64,000 nucleotides of DNA, from the NCBI RefSeq assembly GCF_011752045.1, contig NZ_JAAKXW010000001.1, positions 124,001 to 188,000 on the forward strand, given 5' to 3'. Origin of the DNA: Microbacterium hydrocarbonoxydans (GTDB taxonomy: Bacteria > Actinomycetota > Actinomycetes > Actinomycetales > Microbacteriaceae). Positions 51,204 through 62,936 of this stretch are shown one piece after another (the stretch's first letter is position 1; each line of letters opens with the position of its first letter). The position numbers and the translations under genes are program-made. The notes under the pieces were generated by a model, which searched no databases, was not told the origin of the DNA, and saw only the letters and a list, made by a program, of their open reading frames with translations.

Positions 51204-51506
51204 ATCCGGATTATCCCAGCGGATGCTATGCGCCGGACGTGAAGCGCCGATGACGGCGCGGGAGAGGGCGGATGCCGGCGGCGCGCGAGAGAGCGGATGC
51301 CGCGAACCGGCGAACATGGTGCGATAATGGCCTGTGATGCATCGCACGACCTCGTCGTGGCAGGCATCGACGCAGACTTCGGGGCCGTATGCCCCACGTG
51401 ACCAGAGCCATGAGCCGGTCGCACACCGAGTGAGTTCGCGGCACCTGCGGGTGGCGCATGAGATTTCGCGGAGCACCAGGTGCCCCGCGCGAGGAGTACG
51501 CCAGAG
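51204..51506 (+). promoter_or_regulatory. Divergent promoter region and long leader of the RNase E/G gene
   Basis: 303 bp without a gene. GATAAT at 51323-51328 is the best -10 hexamer and would give a leader of about 170 nt. The leader is GC-poor compared with coding DNA in places and ends with GAGGAG at 51491-51496. E. coli RNase E controls its own mRNA through its leader; the same is possible here but not shown. I see no open frame with coding character. Confidence 0.4.
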
Positions 51507-54083
51507 ATGGCCGATGAGACCAATGAATACGACGCCCCTACCCTCGACTTCCCGGCTGACGCCGCACCGGAGCTGACCGACCCCTCGGAGCAGCAGGAGG
51601 CTGCGGACGCTCCTGCGGAGGAGGCGCCCGTCGATGAGGCGCCCGTCGAGGAGGTGCCCGTCGAAGAGGCTCCCGTCGAGGAGGCGCCCGCGGAGAGCGA
51701 CGCGCCGGACGGTGAGGATGCTCCGGTCGCCGAGGAGGCCTCCGTCGAGGAGGCTTCTGCGGCGGAAGAGGGTTCCCCCGCCGACGATGCCCCCGTCGCG
51801 GATGTGGCTCCGGCTGCCGAGGAGACCCCGGTCGAGGACGCTCCCGCCGCTGACGAAGCTCCCGCCGCTGACGAGGCTTCGAGCGCCGAGGCGACCCCGG
51901 CCGAGGATGTCCCCGCTGAGGCGGTCCCTGCCGCTGAGCAGCCCGCCGTCGAGGAGCCTGCGACTCCCGAGGCCCCGGCCCCGGTGACCGCCGTGTCGCT
52001 CGGCCTGCTCCCCGAGGTCTTCGTCTCGAAGGTGTCCACGCAGCTGCACTTCTACGCGCCGGAGATCGTTCCGCTCCCGGCCCGCCAGGGGCGCGAGCGG
52101 ATCTTCGACCGCATCGCCGACCGGGAGGGCTCCCGCGATCTCGACGAGCCGGGCTCCGCGCGCCGTGGCCGTCGTCGCCGTGGAGGCTCCGACGACGGAG
52201 ACGAGCGCTCCGAGCCGCGACAGCGCCAGCGCGTCGTCGAGTACATCACCGAGCCGAAGGCGATCAAGGGCTCGACGCGTCTCGAGGCCAAGAAGCAGCG
52301 CCGCCGTGATGGCCGCGACGCCGGCCGCCGCCGCCCCGTCGTCACCGAGGCCGAATTCCTCGCCCGCCGCGAGTCGGTCGACCGCATGATGGTCGTCCGC
52401 TCCAAGAACGGTCGCACCCAGATCGGCGTCCTCGAGGACGGCGTGCTCGTCGAGCACTACGTCGCCCGCAACCAGGACGCGTCGCTCATCGGCAACGTGT
52501 ACCTCGGGCGCGTGCAGAACGTGCTGCCCAGCATGGAGGCCGCCTTCGTCGACATCGGCCGTGGCCGCAACGCCGTGCTCTACTCCGGCGAGGTCGACTG
52601 GGACGGCGTCGAGACCGGCAACCAGCCGCGTCGCATCGAGCTCGCGCTCAAGCCGGGCGACCGCGTCCTCGTGCAGGTCACCAAGGACCCGGTCGGCCAC
52701 AAGGGCGCCCGCCTGACGAGCCAGATCTCCCTCCCCGGCCGCTACCTCGTGTACGTGCCCGGCGGGTCGATGAACGGCATCAGCCGCAAGCTCCCCGACA
52801 ACGAGCGGGCGCGCCTCAAGCGCATCCTCAAGGAAGTCCTTCCCGAGTCCTCCGGCGTGATCGTCCGCACCGCGGCCGAGGGGGCCACCGAGGAGCAGCT
52901 GACGCGCGACGTGCAGCGCCTCACCACTCAGTGGGAGCACATCCAGAAGCAGGTCGAGAGCCAGCAGGCGCCCGCGCTGCTGCACGCCGAGCCCGATCTG
53001 CTCGTGAAGATCGTCCGCGACGTCTTCAACGAGGACTTCACGAAGATGCTCATCCAGGGCGAGGACGCGCAGCGCACGATCCGCGCCTACCTGGAGAGCG
53101 TCGCGCCCGACCTGCTCGAGCGCGTCGAGTCCTACGAGGACGAGATCGACCCGTTCGACGCGTTCCGCATCACCGAGCAGATCGAGAAGGCCCTCGACCG
53201 CAAGGTGTGGCTGCCCTCCGGCGGCTCGCTGGTCATCGACCGCACCGAGGCGATGACCGTCGTCGACGTCAACACCGGCAAGTTCGTCGGCTCCGGCGGC
53301 AACCTCGAGGAGACCGTCACCAAGAACAACCTCGAGGCGGCCGAGGAGATCGTGCGCCAGCTCCGACTGCGCGACATCGGAGGCATCATCGTCGTCGACT
53401 TCATCGACATGGTGCTCGAGTCGAACCGCGACCTCGTGCTGCGCCGCCTCATCGAGTGCCTCAGCCGCGACCGCACGAAGCACCAGGTCGCCGAGGTCAC
53501 CTCGCTCGGCCTCGTGCAGATGACGCGAAAGAAGCTCGGCCTCGGCCTGCTGGAGACCTTCAGCGAGGCGTGCGAGGTCTGCGCCGGCCGCGGCGTCATC
53601 GTGCACCACGACCCCGTCGTGAAGCACCGGGCGAGCTCCAACGGGAACTCCCAGCCCAGCCGTCGTCAGCGCGGCGGCAACGGCCAGAGCCAGAGCGCGG
53701 CTCCGGCGGCCGGGGCCACCCACAGCATCCCGGAAGGAGCCAAGTCGGCTCTCGCGCAGATCGCCGCATCGACGCTCTCCCCGAGCGCGGAGGGGCCGAC
53801 GGATGCCGTGGCGCCTGCGCCCGAGGCCGTCGTCGCCACCGAGCGCCCGAAGAAGCCGCGGAAGAAGCGCAGCTCGGACCGCAAGGGCCCGAAGAGCCCC
53901 GCGGAGCAGCTGCTCGACTCGGTGCTCGACGCGCTGCCCGAGCCGAAGGCTCCGGGGCAGGGGCGCGGGCGCCGCCGTGTCACGACCGCGGCGCTGACCG
54001 GAACGCCGATCTCCGTGAACTCGGACGCGTCGGCGAGCTCAGCGACCGGCGCGCCGGTCGCGGGCGGGGACGCGCAGTCCTGA
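51507..54083 (+). CDS. rne: Ribonuclease E/G
   Basis: Endoribonuclease for mRNA decay and rRNA and tRNA maturation. The 858-residue protein has an acidic low-complexity start (1-160, repeats of EEAPV and DEAPA type), an Arg-rich linker (about 190-265), the S1 domain (NVYLGRVQNVLPSMEAAFVDIG), the DNase I-like catalytic part with Asp in VVDVNTGKF and IVVDFIDM, and the zinc-link CEVCAGRG near residue 690. A disordered basic C-terminus follows. This layout, catalytic core in the middle, is the actinobacterial one. ATG 51507 is chosen over GTG 51480 because GAGGAG lies between them. Its 3' end overlaps the convergent DUF4031 gene by 45 bp. Confidence 0.94.
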   Translation: MADETNEYDAPTLDFPADAAPELTDPSEQQEAADAPAEEAPVDEAPVEEVPVEEAPVEEAPAESDAPDGEDAPVAEEASVEEASAAEEGSPADDAPVADVAPAAEETPVEDAPAADEAPAADEASSAEATPAEDVPAEAVPAAEQPAVEEPATPEAPAPVTAVSLGLLPEVFVSKVSTQLHFYAPEIVPLPARQGRERIFDRIADREGSRDLDEPGSARRGRRRRGGSDDGDERSEPRQRQRVVEYITEPKAIKGSTRLEAKKQRRRDGRDAGRRRPVVTEAEFLARRESVDRMMVVRSKNGRTQIGVLEDGVLVEHYVARNQDASLIGNVYLGRVQNVLPSMEAAFVDIGRGRNAVLYSGEVDWDGVETGNQPRRIELALKPGDRVLVQVTKDPVGHKGARLTSQISLPGRYLVYVPGGSMNGISRKLPDNERARLKRILKEVLPESSGVIVRTAAEGATEEQLTRDVQRLTTQWEHIQKQVESQQAPALLHAEPDLLVKIVRDVFNEDFTKMLIQGEDAQRTIRAYLESVAPDLLERVESYEDEIDPFDAFRITEQIEKALDRKVWLPSGGSLVIDRTEAMTVVDVNTGKFVGSGGNLEETVTKNNLEAAEEIVRQLRLRDIGGIIVVDFIDMVLESNRDLVLRRLIECLSRDRTKHQVAEVTSLGLVQMTRKKLGLGLLETFSEACEVCAGRGVIVHHDPVVKHRASSNGNSQPSRRQRGGNGQSQSAAPAAGATHSIPEGAKSALAQIAASTLSPSAEGPTDAVAPAPEAVVATERPKKPRKKRSSDRKGPKSPAEQLLDSVLDALPEPKAPGQGRGRRRVTTAALTGTPISVNSDASASSATGAPVAGGDAQS

Positions 54084-54314
54084 CGCGATCAGCCGGCGCA
54101 CCAGCTCCTTGCCGGGGACGTGGTGCGCGCCGGCGGCGACGAGCCGGGGGATGATCTCCTCCGGCACGTCGTAGTGGTCGCGGTCGAAGCCGCGCGCCGG
54201 CAGGTCCTGCGATCTGGCGAAGGCGTGCAGCTCGTCCAGGCTCTCGTCGCTCACCAGATGGGCCCACAGGCGACCGTGGGCGGGCCAGAGCGGGTCATCG
54301 ACGAGGACGGTCAT
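54039..54314 (-). CDS. DUF4031 protein
   Basis: A 91-residue protein with the DUF4031 pattern: MTVLVDDPLWPAHGRLWAHL, then LHAFARSQDLPARGFDRDHYDVPE. Function unknown. ATG 54314 is at the family start. Its last 45 bp overlap the end of the RNase E/G gene on the other strand. Confidence 0.85.
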   Translation of the reverse strand: MTVLVDDPLWPAHGRLWAHLVSDESLDELHAFARSQDLPARGFDRDHYDVPEEIIPRLVAAGAHHVPGKELVRRLIASGLRVPARDRRAGR

Positions 54315-54352
54315 GACGCCAGCCTAGAACCGGACACACCCGCCGGCACGTT

Positions 54353-54381
54353 TTGCGACAGTGTCCGGCATCCGGTAAAGT
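54353..54381 (+). promoter_or_regulatory. Promoter of rplU-rpmA
   Basis: -35 TTGCGA (54353-54358), 17-bp spacer, -10 TAAAGT (54376-54381). Transcription would start near 54388 and give a leader of about 138 nt before rplU. The leader (54388-54526) may fold and allow ribosomal-protein feedback, but I cannot name a known motif in it. Confidence 0.65.
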
Positions 54382-54526
54382 AGTCCCTTGGTGCGTAAGC
54401 CGCGTCGTCCTCGACGGCCGAAGCGGAGAGTCTTGCCTTCGCACCCGTCGCCCCGCGACGCATGCAAGCAACAGTCTTCCCGTGAGATTCTCGGAGCCCC
54501 GTGCTCCCCAACGAAACAGGTATGAA

Positions 54527-54835
54527 GTGGTTTACGCAGTAGTGCGCGCCGGTGGGCGGCAGGAGAAGGTCGAGGTCGGCACGATCGTTCAGCTCGACCG
54601 TGTTCAGGCTGCCCAGGGCGAGAAGATCGAGCTGCCCGCCGTGCTGCTCGTCGACGGCGCCACGGTGACCACCGACGCTGACACGCTCGCGAAGGTCAAG
54701 GTCACGGCTGAGGTTCTCGGCAACCTCCGCGGCCCGAAGATCGTCATCCAGAAGTACAAGAACAAGACCGGCTACAAGAAGCGCCAGGGCCACCGTCAGG
54801 AGCTCACGCGCGTCAAGATCACCGGCATCAAGTAA
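54527..54835 (+). CDS. rplU: 50S ribosomal protein L21
   Basis: Large-subunit protein that binds 23S rRNA. The 102-residue protein starts [19 protein letters not shown] and ends with the conserved [14 protein letters not shown] region. The GTG at 54527 gives the standard family length; the longer upstream frame is leader. rpmA follows 18 bp later. Confidence 0.96.
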   Translation: MVYAVVRAGGRQEKVEVGTIVQLDRVQAAQGEKIELPAVLLVDGATVTTDADTLAKVKVTAEVLGNLRGPKIVIQKYKNKTGYKKRQGHRQELTRVKITGIK

Positions 54836-54853
54836 GACCGAGGAGACCAGGAC

Positions 54854-55111
54854 ATGGCACACAAAAAGGGCGCAAGCTCCACCCGCAACGGTCGTGACTC
54901 CAACGCACAGCGACTGGGCGTCAAGCGCTTCGGCGGTCAGCAGGTCCTCGCCGGCGAGATCATCGTCCGCCAGCGCGGCACGCACTTCCACCCCGGCGTG
55001 AACGTCGGCCGCGGTGGCGACGACACGCTGTTCGCCCTGGCCGCCGGTGCGGTGCAGTTCGGCGCGAAGGGCGGCCGCAAGGTCGTCAACATCGTCGCCG
55101 CTGCTGAGTGA
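54854..55111 (+). CDS. rpmA: 50S ribosomal protein L27
   Basis: Large-subunit protein whose N-terminus reaches the peptidyl-transferase centre. The 85-residue protein starts [29 protein letters not shown], with no N-terminal extension of the kind cleaved in Firmicutes. A terminator with a T-run follows before obgE. Confidence 0.97.
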   Translation: MAHKKGASSTRNGRDSNAQRLGVKRFGGQQVLAGEIIVRQRGTHFHPGVNVGRGGDDTLFALAAGAVQFGAKGGRKVVNIVAAAE

Positions 55112-57465
<2,354 letters not shown>

Positions 57466-57474
57466 ACTGGGCGG

Positions 57475-58728
57475 ATGACCGACCAGACCCCGCAGGTGCG
57501 CCTCGAGCGCGCCAAGGAGGCCTCCCGTGCCACCGCCGCGCTCACCAGCGACGACAAGGCCCGCGCACTGGAGGCGATCGCCGTCGCCCTCGAGCAGAAC
57601 GCCGCGCGCATCATCGAGGCCAACGGCAGGGACGTCGAGCGGGGTCGCGAAGAGGGCATCGGCGACTCCCTGATCGACCGGCTCCGCCTGGACGAGAAGC
57701 GGGTCGCCGCGCTCGCCTCCGCCGTCCGCGAGGTCGCGGCCCTGCCCGATCCGGTCGGCCGGGTCGTCGGCGGGCACCGGATGCCGAACGGCGTGGCCCT
57801 CGAGCAGGTGCGCGTCCCGTTCGGCGTGGTCGGCGCGATCTACGAGGCGCGTCCGAACGTCACGGTGGACATCGCCGCTCTCGCGCTGCGCTCCGGCAAC
57901 GCCGTCGTCCTCCGCGGGGGCAGCGCCGCCCGCGACTCGAACACGGTGCTCGTCGAGGTCATGCGCGCCGCGCTGGAAGGCGCCGGCGTGACCGCCGAGG
58001 CGATCCAGACCGTCGACGACTTCGGCCGCGACGGGGCGAAGGCCCTCATGCACGGGCGCGGCTTCATCGACGTTCTGGTGCCGCGGGGGAGCGCGGGTCT
58101 CATCGAGACCGTCGTCACGGAGTCGACCGTCCCCGTCATCGAGACCGGCGCAGGCAACGTGCACATCCTCCTCGACGAGAGCGCCCCCGACGACTGGGCG
58201 CGCGACATCGTCGTCAACGCGAAGGTCCAGCGCCCCAGCGTCTGCAACGCGGTCGAGACCGTGCTGGTGCACCGCCAGGCCGCACCGCGACTCGTCCCGC
58301 TCGTGGCCAGCGCGCTGCAGAGCGAGGGGGTCGCCATCCACGGCGACGACATCGTCGCGGGCATGGTCTCGAACGTGATCCCGGCCACCGAGGAGGACTG
58401 GGCCACCGAGTACTTGAGCCTCGACATCGCGATGAAGGTCGTCGACTCGCTCGACGAGGCTCTCGAGCACATCCGCCGCTACAGCACGGGCCACACCGAG
58501 TCCATCGTCACGACCGACTCGCGCAACGCGGAGCGCTTCCTCGCGGAGGTCGACTCCGCCGTCGTGATGGCCAACGCCTCCACCCGCTTCACCGACGGCG
58601 CCGAGTTCGGCTTCGGCGCGGAAGTGGGCATCTCCACCCAGAAGCTGCACACCCGCGGCCCGATGGGGCTCGCCGAGCTGACCAGCACGAAGTGGCTCGC
58701 GCGTGGATCGGGGCAGACGCGCGGCTGA
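57475..58728 (+). CDS. proA: Glutamate-5-semialdehyde dehydrogenase (gamma-glutamyl phosphate reductase)
   Basis: Second step of proline synthesis. The 417-residue aldehyde dehydrogenase relative has LEQVRVPFGVVGAIYEARPNVTVD, LRGGSAARDSN, and the catalytic Cys in KVQRPSVCNAVETVLVH. It lies 9 bp after proB. Confidence 0.96.
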   Translation: MTDQTPQVRLERAKEASRATAALTSDDKARALEAIAVALEQNAARIIEANGRDVERGREEGIGDSLIDRLRLDEKRVAALASAVREVAALPDPVGRVVGGHRMPNGVALEQVRVPFGVVGAIYEARPNVTVDIAALALRSGNAVVLRGGSAARDSNTVLVEVMRAALEGAGVTAEAIQTVDDFGRDGAKALMHGRGFIDVLVPRGSAGLIETVVTESTVPVIETGAGNVHILLDESAPDDWARDIVVNAKVQRPSVCNAVETVLVHRQAAPRLVPLVASALQSEGVAIHGDDIVAGMVSNVIPATEEDWATEYLSLDIAMKVVDSLDEALEHIRRYSTGHTESIVTTDSRNAERFLAEVDSAVVMANASTRFTDGAEFGFGAEVGISTQKLHTRGPMGLAELTSTKWLARGSGQTRG

Positions 58729-58732
58729 GGGC

Positions 58733-58738
58733 TAGACT
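58733..58738 (+). promoter_or_regulatory. -10 hexamer after proA
   Basis: TAGACT, 75 nt before the next start. It would transcribe the small membrane protein gene, nadD and the genes after them. Confidence 0.5.
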
Positions 58739-58813
58739 AGGGGGCGCTGTACCGCCCGTGCCCTCGGAGGGGCGGAGCACGACCCGAACAGCACGTCACG
58801 AAACGGAGTCAGG

Positions 58814-59038
58814 ATGAACCTCGTCGCACAGATCGCGATGGCCGCCGCCGAAACCGAGCACCACGGCAACGTCGCGCTCGACACGCTGATCTTCGGGGTC
58901 GTCGCCGCGATCGTGTTCACGTTCCTGGCTCTGGTGACCCTGTCCTACAAGAACGTCGCCAACCGTCATTCGGCCAAGGCCGAGGCCTGGGCCGCGAAGC
59001 ACGGCAAGGACGGCCACGAGGCGGGACACGGCCACTAG
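58814..59038 (+). CDS. Small single-pass membrane protein
   Basis: A 74-residue protein with one membrane segment (LDTLIFGVVAAIVFTFLALVTL) and a basic, His- and Gly-rich cytoplasmic tail (AAKHGKDGHEAGHGH). Not a named family to me. It lies between proA and nadD, with nadD starting 6 bp after its stop. The His-rich end could bind metal but this is speculative. Confidence 0.78.
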   Translation: MNLVAQIAMAAAETEHHGNVALDTLIFGVVAAIVFTFLALVTLSYKNVANRHSAKAEAWAAKHGKDGHEAGHGH

Positions 59039-59044
59039 GCCCCT

Positions 59045-59647
59045 ATGACTGCCACCGCCTCGCGTGCCCCGCGCATCGGCGTGATGGGCGGGACGTTTGA
59101 CCCGATCCATCATGGACACCTGGTCGCCGCCAGCGAGGTCGCGCACTCCTTCGGCCTCGACGAGGTCGTCTTCGTCCCCACAGGGCGCCCCTGGCAGAAG
59201 TCCGGCGTCTCACCCAGCGAGCATCGCTACCTGATGACCGTGATCGCGACGGCATCCAACCCGCAGTTCACGGTCAGCCGCGTCGACATCGACCGCGAGG
59301 GCCCGACTTACACGATCGACACCCTCAGGGACCTCAAGCGCGATCGTCCCGACGCCGAGCTGTTCTTCATCACCGGAGCGGATGCCGTAGCGCAAATTCT
59401 CAGTTGGAGGGACCATGATGAGTTGTGGGAGCTGGCTCACTTCGTCGCGGTGTCCCGCCCAGGACATGTCCTGAGCACGGACGGACTGCCGCCCGGCGAC
59501 GTCAGCCAGCTGGAGGTGCCGGCGCTGTCGATCTCGTCGACGGACTGCCGTGAGCGGGTGCACGATGGCGAGCCGGTCTGGTATCTCGTTCCCGACGGGG
59601 TCGTTCAATACATCGCGAAGCATCATCTGTATCGGAGCAAGGCATGA
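59045..59647 (+). CDS. nadD: Nicotinate-mononucleotide adenylyltransferase
   Basis: Makes deamido-NAD from nicotinate mononucleotide and ATP. The 200-residue protein has the nucleotidyltransferase HxGH site ([14 protein letters not shown]) and the second motif [10 protein letters not shown]. Its stop overlaps the next gene by 4 bp, and rsfS follows after that, an order seen in many bacteria. Confidence 0.95.
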   Translation: MTATASRAPRIGVMGGTFDPIHHGHLVAASEVAHSFGLDEVVFVPTGRPWQKSGVSPSEHRYLMTVIATASNPQFTVSRVDIDREGPTYTIDTLRDLKRDRPDAELFFITGADAVAQILSWRDHDELWELAHFVAVSRPGHVLSTDGLPPGDVSQLEVPALSISSTDCRERVHDGEPVWYLVPDGVVQYIAKHHLYRSKA

Positions 59648-60843
59648 GTACATCGGATCAGCAGGAGAAGGGCCCGCTGACGCGAAAGCAGCTGCGGGAG
59701 ATCCGGCTGACCGGGTCCACGCCGGTCATCACGGCCGAGGAGGCCGCAGCAGCGGCATCCGCTCCTCCGGCCGCACCGCTGCCCCGTGCCGCCGAGCCCG
59801 TCGAGGTCCCGCCCGCCCCTGTCGCCGACGCCGACGTGGACCTGGGGTCTGCGCCGCTGACCCGCCGCCAGGCGCGCGAGCAGGAGCGGATCAAGACGGC
59901 GTCCGTGCCCGTGGTCGGCGTCGAGGACGAGCAGCAGGAAGATGCGCCGGAGGTCTCGGCCGCGACTCCGGCCGCGCCCGCTGCGACCGAGGACGCCACC
60001 CCGGACATCGTCTCCGCCGTCCCGGTGTTCGCGACGCCGGCGCCCACGCCCGCGGAGGATGCGGATCTCGACGACGATGCCGACGAGCAGGTCGACGTCG
60101 TGCCGGTGAGTGCGGCGGCCTCCGTCGACACGGTGGGCGAGGTCCCGCTCATCGAGCCGGTCTCCGCCGCGTCTGAGCGCGACGGCGACGAAGGGGCGCA
60201 CGACGACGCGGCCGACGCCGTGGCCGCCCTCGGCATCGAGGTCGTCCCTGAGGAGGGGGACGAGCACGAGCTTGACGTCGACGACGTCCTCGCCGACGTC
60301 CACGAGGCCGACGGCGGCGACGTGATCGGCGACGACCGCCCCACGGTCAGCTCCGCCTTCGGCAGCGGCGTCCTCGGTGGAGCGCCCGAGCAGCAGAAGC
60401 CTCTGGCCCCGTCCTTCGACGAGCTGCTGACGACGGGCGACACCACCGGGTCGCAGAGCCTCGCGCCCAACACGCTGATCTTCAACCCGTCCCCGGGCGA
60501 GGGATCGCTCTCCGGTCCCGTCGCCTCCACCGGCGAGATCCTGGTGACCGGCTCGTATGAGCTCCCGCAGGGGATCGGTTCGCAGGGGCACGCGCACGGC
60601 ACGGCCGACGGCAAGGAGGTGGACGCCGTGCTCATCGACGGCGAGCTGCCCCCGGCATCCTCTCCCACGCCGATCGCCGCCAGCTCGGCGGTCAGCACGA
60701 TCAAACCGGCGGGCGAGGTCATCCGTCCGCCGGCGCCCGAAAAGGGCAACAAGCTCATGCTCACCCTCGCGATCGTGGCGGGCGGTCTCGCCCTCGCGGT
60801 GGTCGTCGCCGTCGTCATCGCCTTCACAACGAATGTGTTCTGA
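59644..60843 (+). CDS. Acidic tail-anchored protein with RQ-RE motifs
   Basis: Not recognised. A 399-residue protein that is mostly disordered, Ala/Pro/Asp/Glu-rich, with a single membrane segment at the very C-terminus ([24 protein letters not shown]), so the bulk is likely cytoplasmic. Two similar basic motifs stand out in the acidic background: [13 protein letters not shown] near 12 and [16 protein letters not shown] near 74. It sits in 1-4 bp overlaps between nadD and rsfS. Confidence 0.8.
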   Translation: MSTSDQQEKGPLTRKQLREIRLTGSTPVITAEEAAAAASAPPAAPLPRAAEPVEVPPAPVADADVDLGSAPLTRRQAREQERIKTASVPVVGVEDEQQEDAPEVSAATPAAPAATEDATPDIVSAVPVFATPAPTPAEDADLDDDADEQVDVVPVSAAASVDTVGEVPLIEPVSAASERDGDEGAHDDAADAVAALGIEVVPEEGDEHELDVDDVLADVHEADGGDVIGDDRPTVSSAFGSGVLGGAPEQQKPLAPSFDELLTTGDTTGSQSLAPNTLIFNPSPGEGSLSGPVASTGEILVTGSYELPQGIGSQGHAHGTADGKEVDAVLIDGELPPASSPTPIAASSAVSTIKPAGEVIRPPAPEKGNKLMLTLAIVAGGLALAVVVAVVIAFTTNVF

Positions 60844-61223
60844 TGCAGTCACCTGAAACCGCCGAAGAGATGCTGCAGATCGCAGTCGACGCCGCCGCCT
60901 CCAAGGGCGGCGAGGATCTCGTCGCCCTCAACGTCTCCGAGCCCCTGCCGCTCGTGGACATCTTCCTCCTCGTCACCGGGAACAGCGAGCGCAATGTCGC
61001 CGCGATCGCCGACGAGGTCGAGGACAAGCTGATCGAGGCCGGTCACAAGCGCGTGCGCCGCGAGGGTCGTGCGGAGGCCCGCTGGGTGCTCCTCGACTTC
61101 GGCGACCTCATCGTGCACGTCTTCCACCAGGAGGAGCGCGTCTACTACGGGCTGGAGCGCCTGTGGAAGGACTGCCCTGTGGTGCCGTTCGACCTGCCAG
61201 AGCACGCAGCCGACCGTCCCTGA
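60843..61223 (+). CDS. rsfS: Ribosome silencing factor RsfS
   Basis: Binds L14 and prevents 30S-50S joining under starvation. The 126-residue DUF143 protein has the core NVSEPLPLVDIFLLVTGNSERNVAAIADEVED and the final GDLIVHVFHQEERVYYGLERLW. TGATG overlap with the gene before. Confidence 0.95.
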   Translation: MQSPETAEEMLQIAVDAAASKGGEDLVALNVSEPLPLVDIFLLVTGNSERNVAAIADEVEDKLIEAGHKRVRREGRAEARWVLLDFGDLIVHVFHQEERVYYGLERLWKDCPVVPFDLPEHAADRP

Positions 61224-61224
61224 G

Positions 61225-61914
61225 ATGGCCGTCCATCTGATCACCGGCGCCGGATCCGGGATCGGCGCCGTCCTGGCGCGCCGTCTGCTGGACCGCGGTG
61301 ACGAGGTCGTGCTGCTCGTCCGCGACATCGGCAGGGCGAAGGAGATCGCCGCGGCCCTGCCGGGGGCCGAGACGCTCGTCGGCGACCTGTCGCAGCCGGG
61401 GCGGCTCTCCTGGGCGCTGTCGAAGCAGCGGCTGCCCGAGCGGATCGACTCGCTCGTTCATGTCGCGGGAGTGATCGACCTCGGTCCGGTCGCCGATCTC
61501 CCCGCGGCCCTGTGGGAGCGGCAGCTGGCCGTCAACCTCGTCGGGCCCGCCGAGCTCACCCGGCTGATGCTGCCGCAGCTGCGGGTGTCCCGCGGCCGGA
61601 TCGTCTTCGTGAACTCCGGGGCCGGTCTCACCGCCCACGCAGGCTGGTCGGCGTATGCGGCGTCCAAGCACGGCCTCAGGGCGCTCGCCGACGCGCTCCG
61701 GGCCGAGGAGGCCGAGCACGGCATCAAGGTGACGTCCATCTATCCCGGGCGCACCGCGACGCCCATGCAGGAGCGCGTGCACCAGCAGGAGGGGCGCCCC
61801 TACGACCCCGACCGGTACATCGACCCGGCGTCGGTCGCCGCGACCATCCTGACCGCCCTGGACCTGCCCGCCGACGCGCACCTCACGGATCTCACCGTCC
61901 GCCCCGGACGCTGA
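61225..61914 (+). CDS. Short-chain dehydrogenase/reductase
   Basis: A 229-residue NAD(P)-dependent oxidoreductase. It has the cofactor motif TGAGSGIGAVLA, the NAG-equivalent VHVAGV, catalytic Ser in VFVNSGAG and the YAASKHG (YxxxK) motif. Substrate unknown. It starts 1 bp after the rsfS stop and is the last gene of the nadD unit. Confidence 0.9.
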   Translation: MAVHLITGAGSGIGAVLARRLLDRGDEVVLLVRDIGRAKEIAAALPGAETLVGDLSQPGRLSWALSKQRLPERIDSLVHVAGVIDLGPVADLPAALWERQLAVNLVGPAELTRLMLPQLRVSRGRIVFVNSGAGLTAHAGWSAYAASKHGLRALADALRAEEAEHGIKVTSIYPGRTATPMQERVHQQEGRPYDPDRYIDPASVAATILTALDLPADAHLTDLTVRPGR

Positions 61915-62028
61915 CCGCTCCCGCCGCGCGTGCGCGCATGACGCAGCCGGCCCGGCCTGTCAAGGGTCTTCCGCGGAATGCCCGTTCAGCGGATGCTCTC
62001 CGAAGGAGAGACCTTGGAGGGCTGTCAC

Positions 62029-62313
62029 ATGTCTGGAGATCCGGATCCGCGCTTCGTGCTTCGTCGCATCACGCCGTCGGAGTGGGTGATCAACGACCTC
62101 AAGTTCGGTTCTGACGATCCGCGGCACGTCGTCGCCTGCGTGTACGAGTTCGATCCGACCGAGGTCGAGGTGGTGTGGCTGCGGGATCTGCCGCTCGCCA
62201 GCCGCTACATGACCCCGTTCGAGGTGCTCGAGGACGTCGAGCGGACGCAGGGCGTCAGCCGGGCCACGCGCCCCGTCGCGATCCCGCACCTTCCGCCGCT
62301 GATGGCCACTTAG
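62029..62313 (+). CDS. Conserved small protein of unknown function
   Basis: A 94-residue soluble protein (FVLRRITPSEWVINDLKFGSDDPRHVVACVYEF, VVWLRDLPLASRYMTPFEVLEDVER). ATG 62029 is used because GGAGGG sits 7 nt before it; longer upstream starts lack this. No domain recognised. The even mix of charged and hydrophobic residues and good codon use support a real gene. Confidence 0.7.
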   Translation: MSGDPDPRFVLRRITPSEWVINDLKFGSDDPRHVVACVYEFDPTEVEVVWLRDLPLASRYMTPFEVLEDVERTQGVSRATRPVAIPHLPPLMAT

Positions 62314-62395
62314 TGGTTCGGAGGGGTCCTGCGCAACCCTCTCGTCGAGGGCGGAGATGCTCCGTACGGTGGCCTGACCGACGAAAGGACCACCG

Positions 62396-62875
62396 ATGTC
62401 TCAGAACACGCTCGAGAGCCCGCAGGACCTGCTCCGCTTCCAGCTGCGCACCGCGATGACGATGGAGGACGACTCGCTCGCCGCCGTGACAGAACTGGCG
62501 CAGGCGGCACGCGCGGCCGACATCAAGAAGCTGTTCCGCCACCACGCCGATGAGACGAAGCAGCAGATCGAGAACCTGCGCACCGTCTTCGGACTGCTCG
62601 AGATCCCGGAGTCGACCGCGCCGTCACCGAGCACGAAGGGGATCTCGAAGCAGGCCAAGTCCACGCTGGCCAGGTCGACTGCGAAGCTGCACGACCAGGT
62701 GGCGCTCTCCGCCGCGCTCGGAAACGAGCACTACGAGATCTCCGCGTACCAGGCACTCATCCTCGCGGTGGGCGCGAAGGATGCCGAGGCCGCGCGGCTG
62801 CTCCAGGAGAACCTGGACCAGGAGGTGCACACCAGCGAGGAGCTGCTCAGCCGCCTGCGCGAACTCGCCGGCTGA
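62396..62875 (+). CDS. Ferritin-like DUF892-type protein
   Basis: A 159-residue all-helical protein resembling the YciE/YciF (DUF892) ferritin-like family: helices at about 8-38, 40-68, 85-125 and 128-158, with carboxylate and His residues in HHADETKQQIE, GNEHYEISAY and NLDQEVHTSEELL. Family members are stress-induced; metal binding is possible. RBS GAAAGGA before the ATG. Confidence 0.75.
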   Translation: MSQNTLESPQDLLRFQLRTAMTMEDDSLAAVTELAQAARAADIKKLFRHHADETKQQIENLRTVFGLLEIPESTAPSPSTKGISKQAKSTLARSTAKLHDQVALSAALGNEHYEISAYQALILAVGAKDAEAARLLQENLDQEVHTSEELLSRLRELAG

Positions 62876-62902
62876 GCGGCCGGCCTCCGCGCAGCCGGGA
62901 CG

Positions 62903-62936
62903 GAGGCGTCACGACGCGTCGTCGTCGTGACGCCTC
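62903..62936. terminator. Hairpin between DUF892 and corA ends
   Basis: GAGGCGTCACGACG (62903-62916) pairs with CGTCGTGACGCCTC (62923-62936). It overlaps the last codons of the minus-strand corA gene and lies 28 bp after the plus-strand stop, so it mainly serves the plus strand. Confidence 0.6.

Noticed and set aside
51204..53723. Minus-strand open frame joined to the VKOR gene
   Set aside because: The part beyond 51203 is antisense to RNase E/G. The VKOR protein begins at MSEQRTRP.
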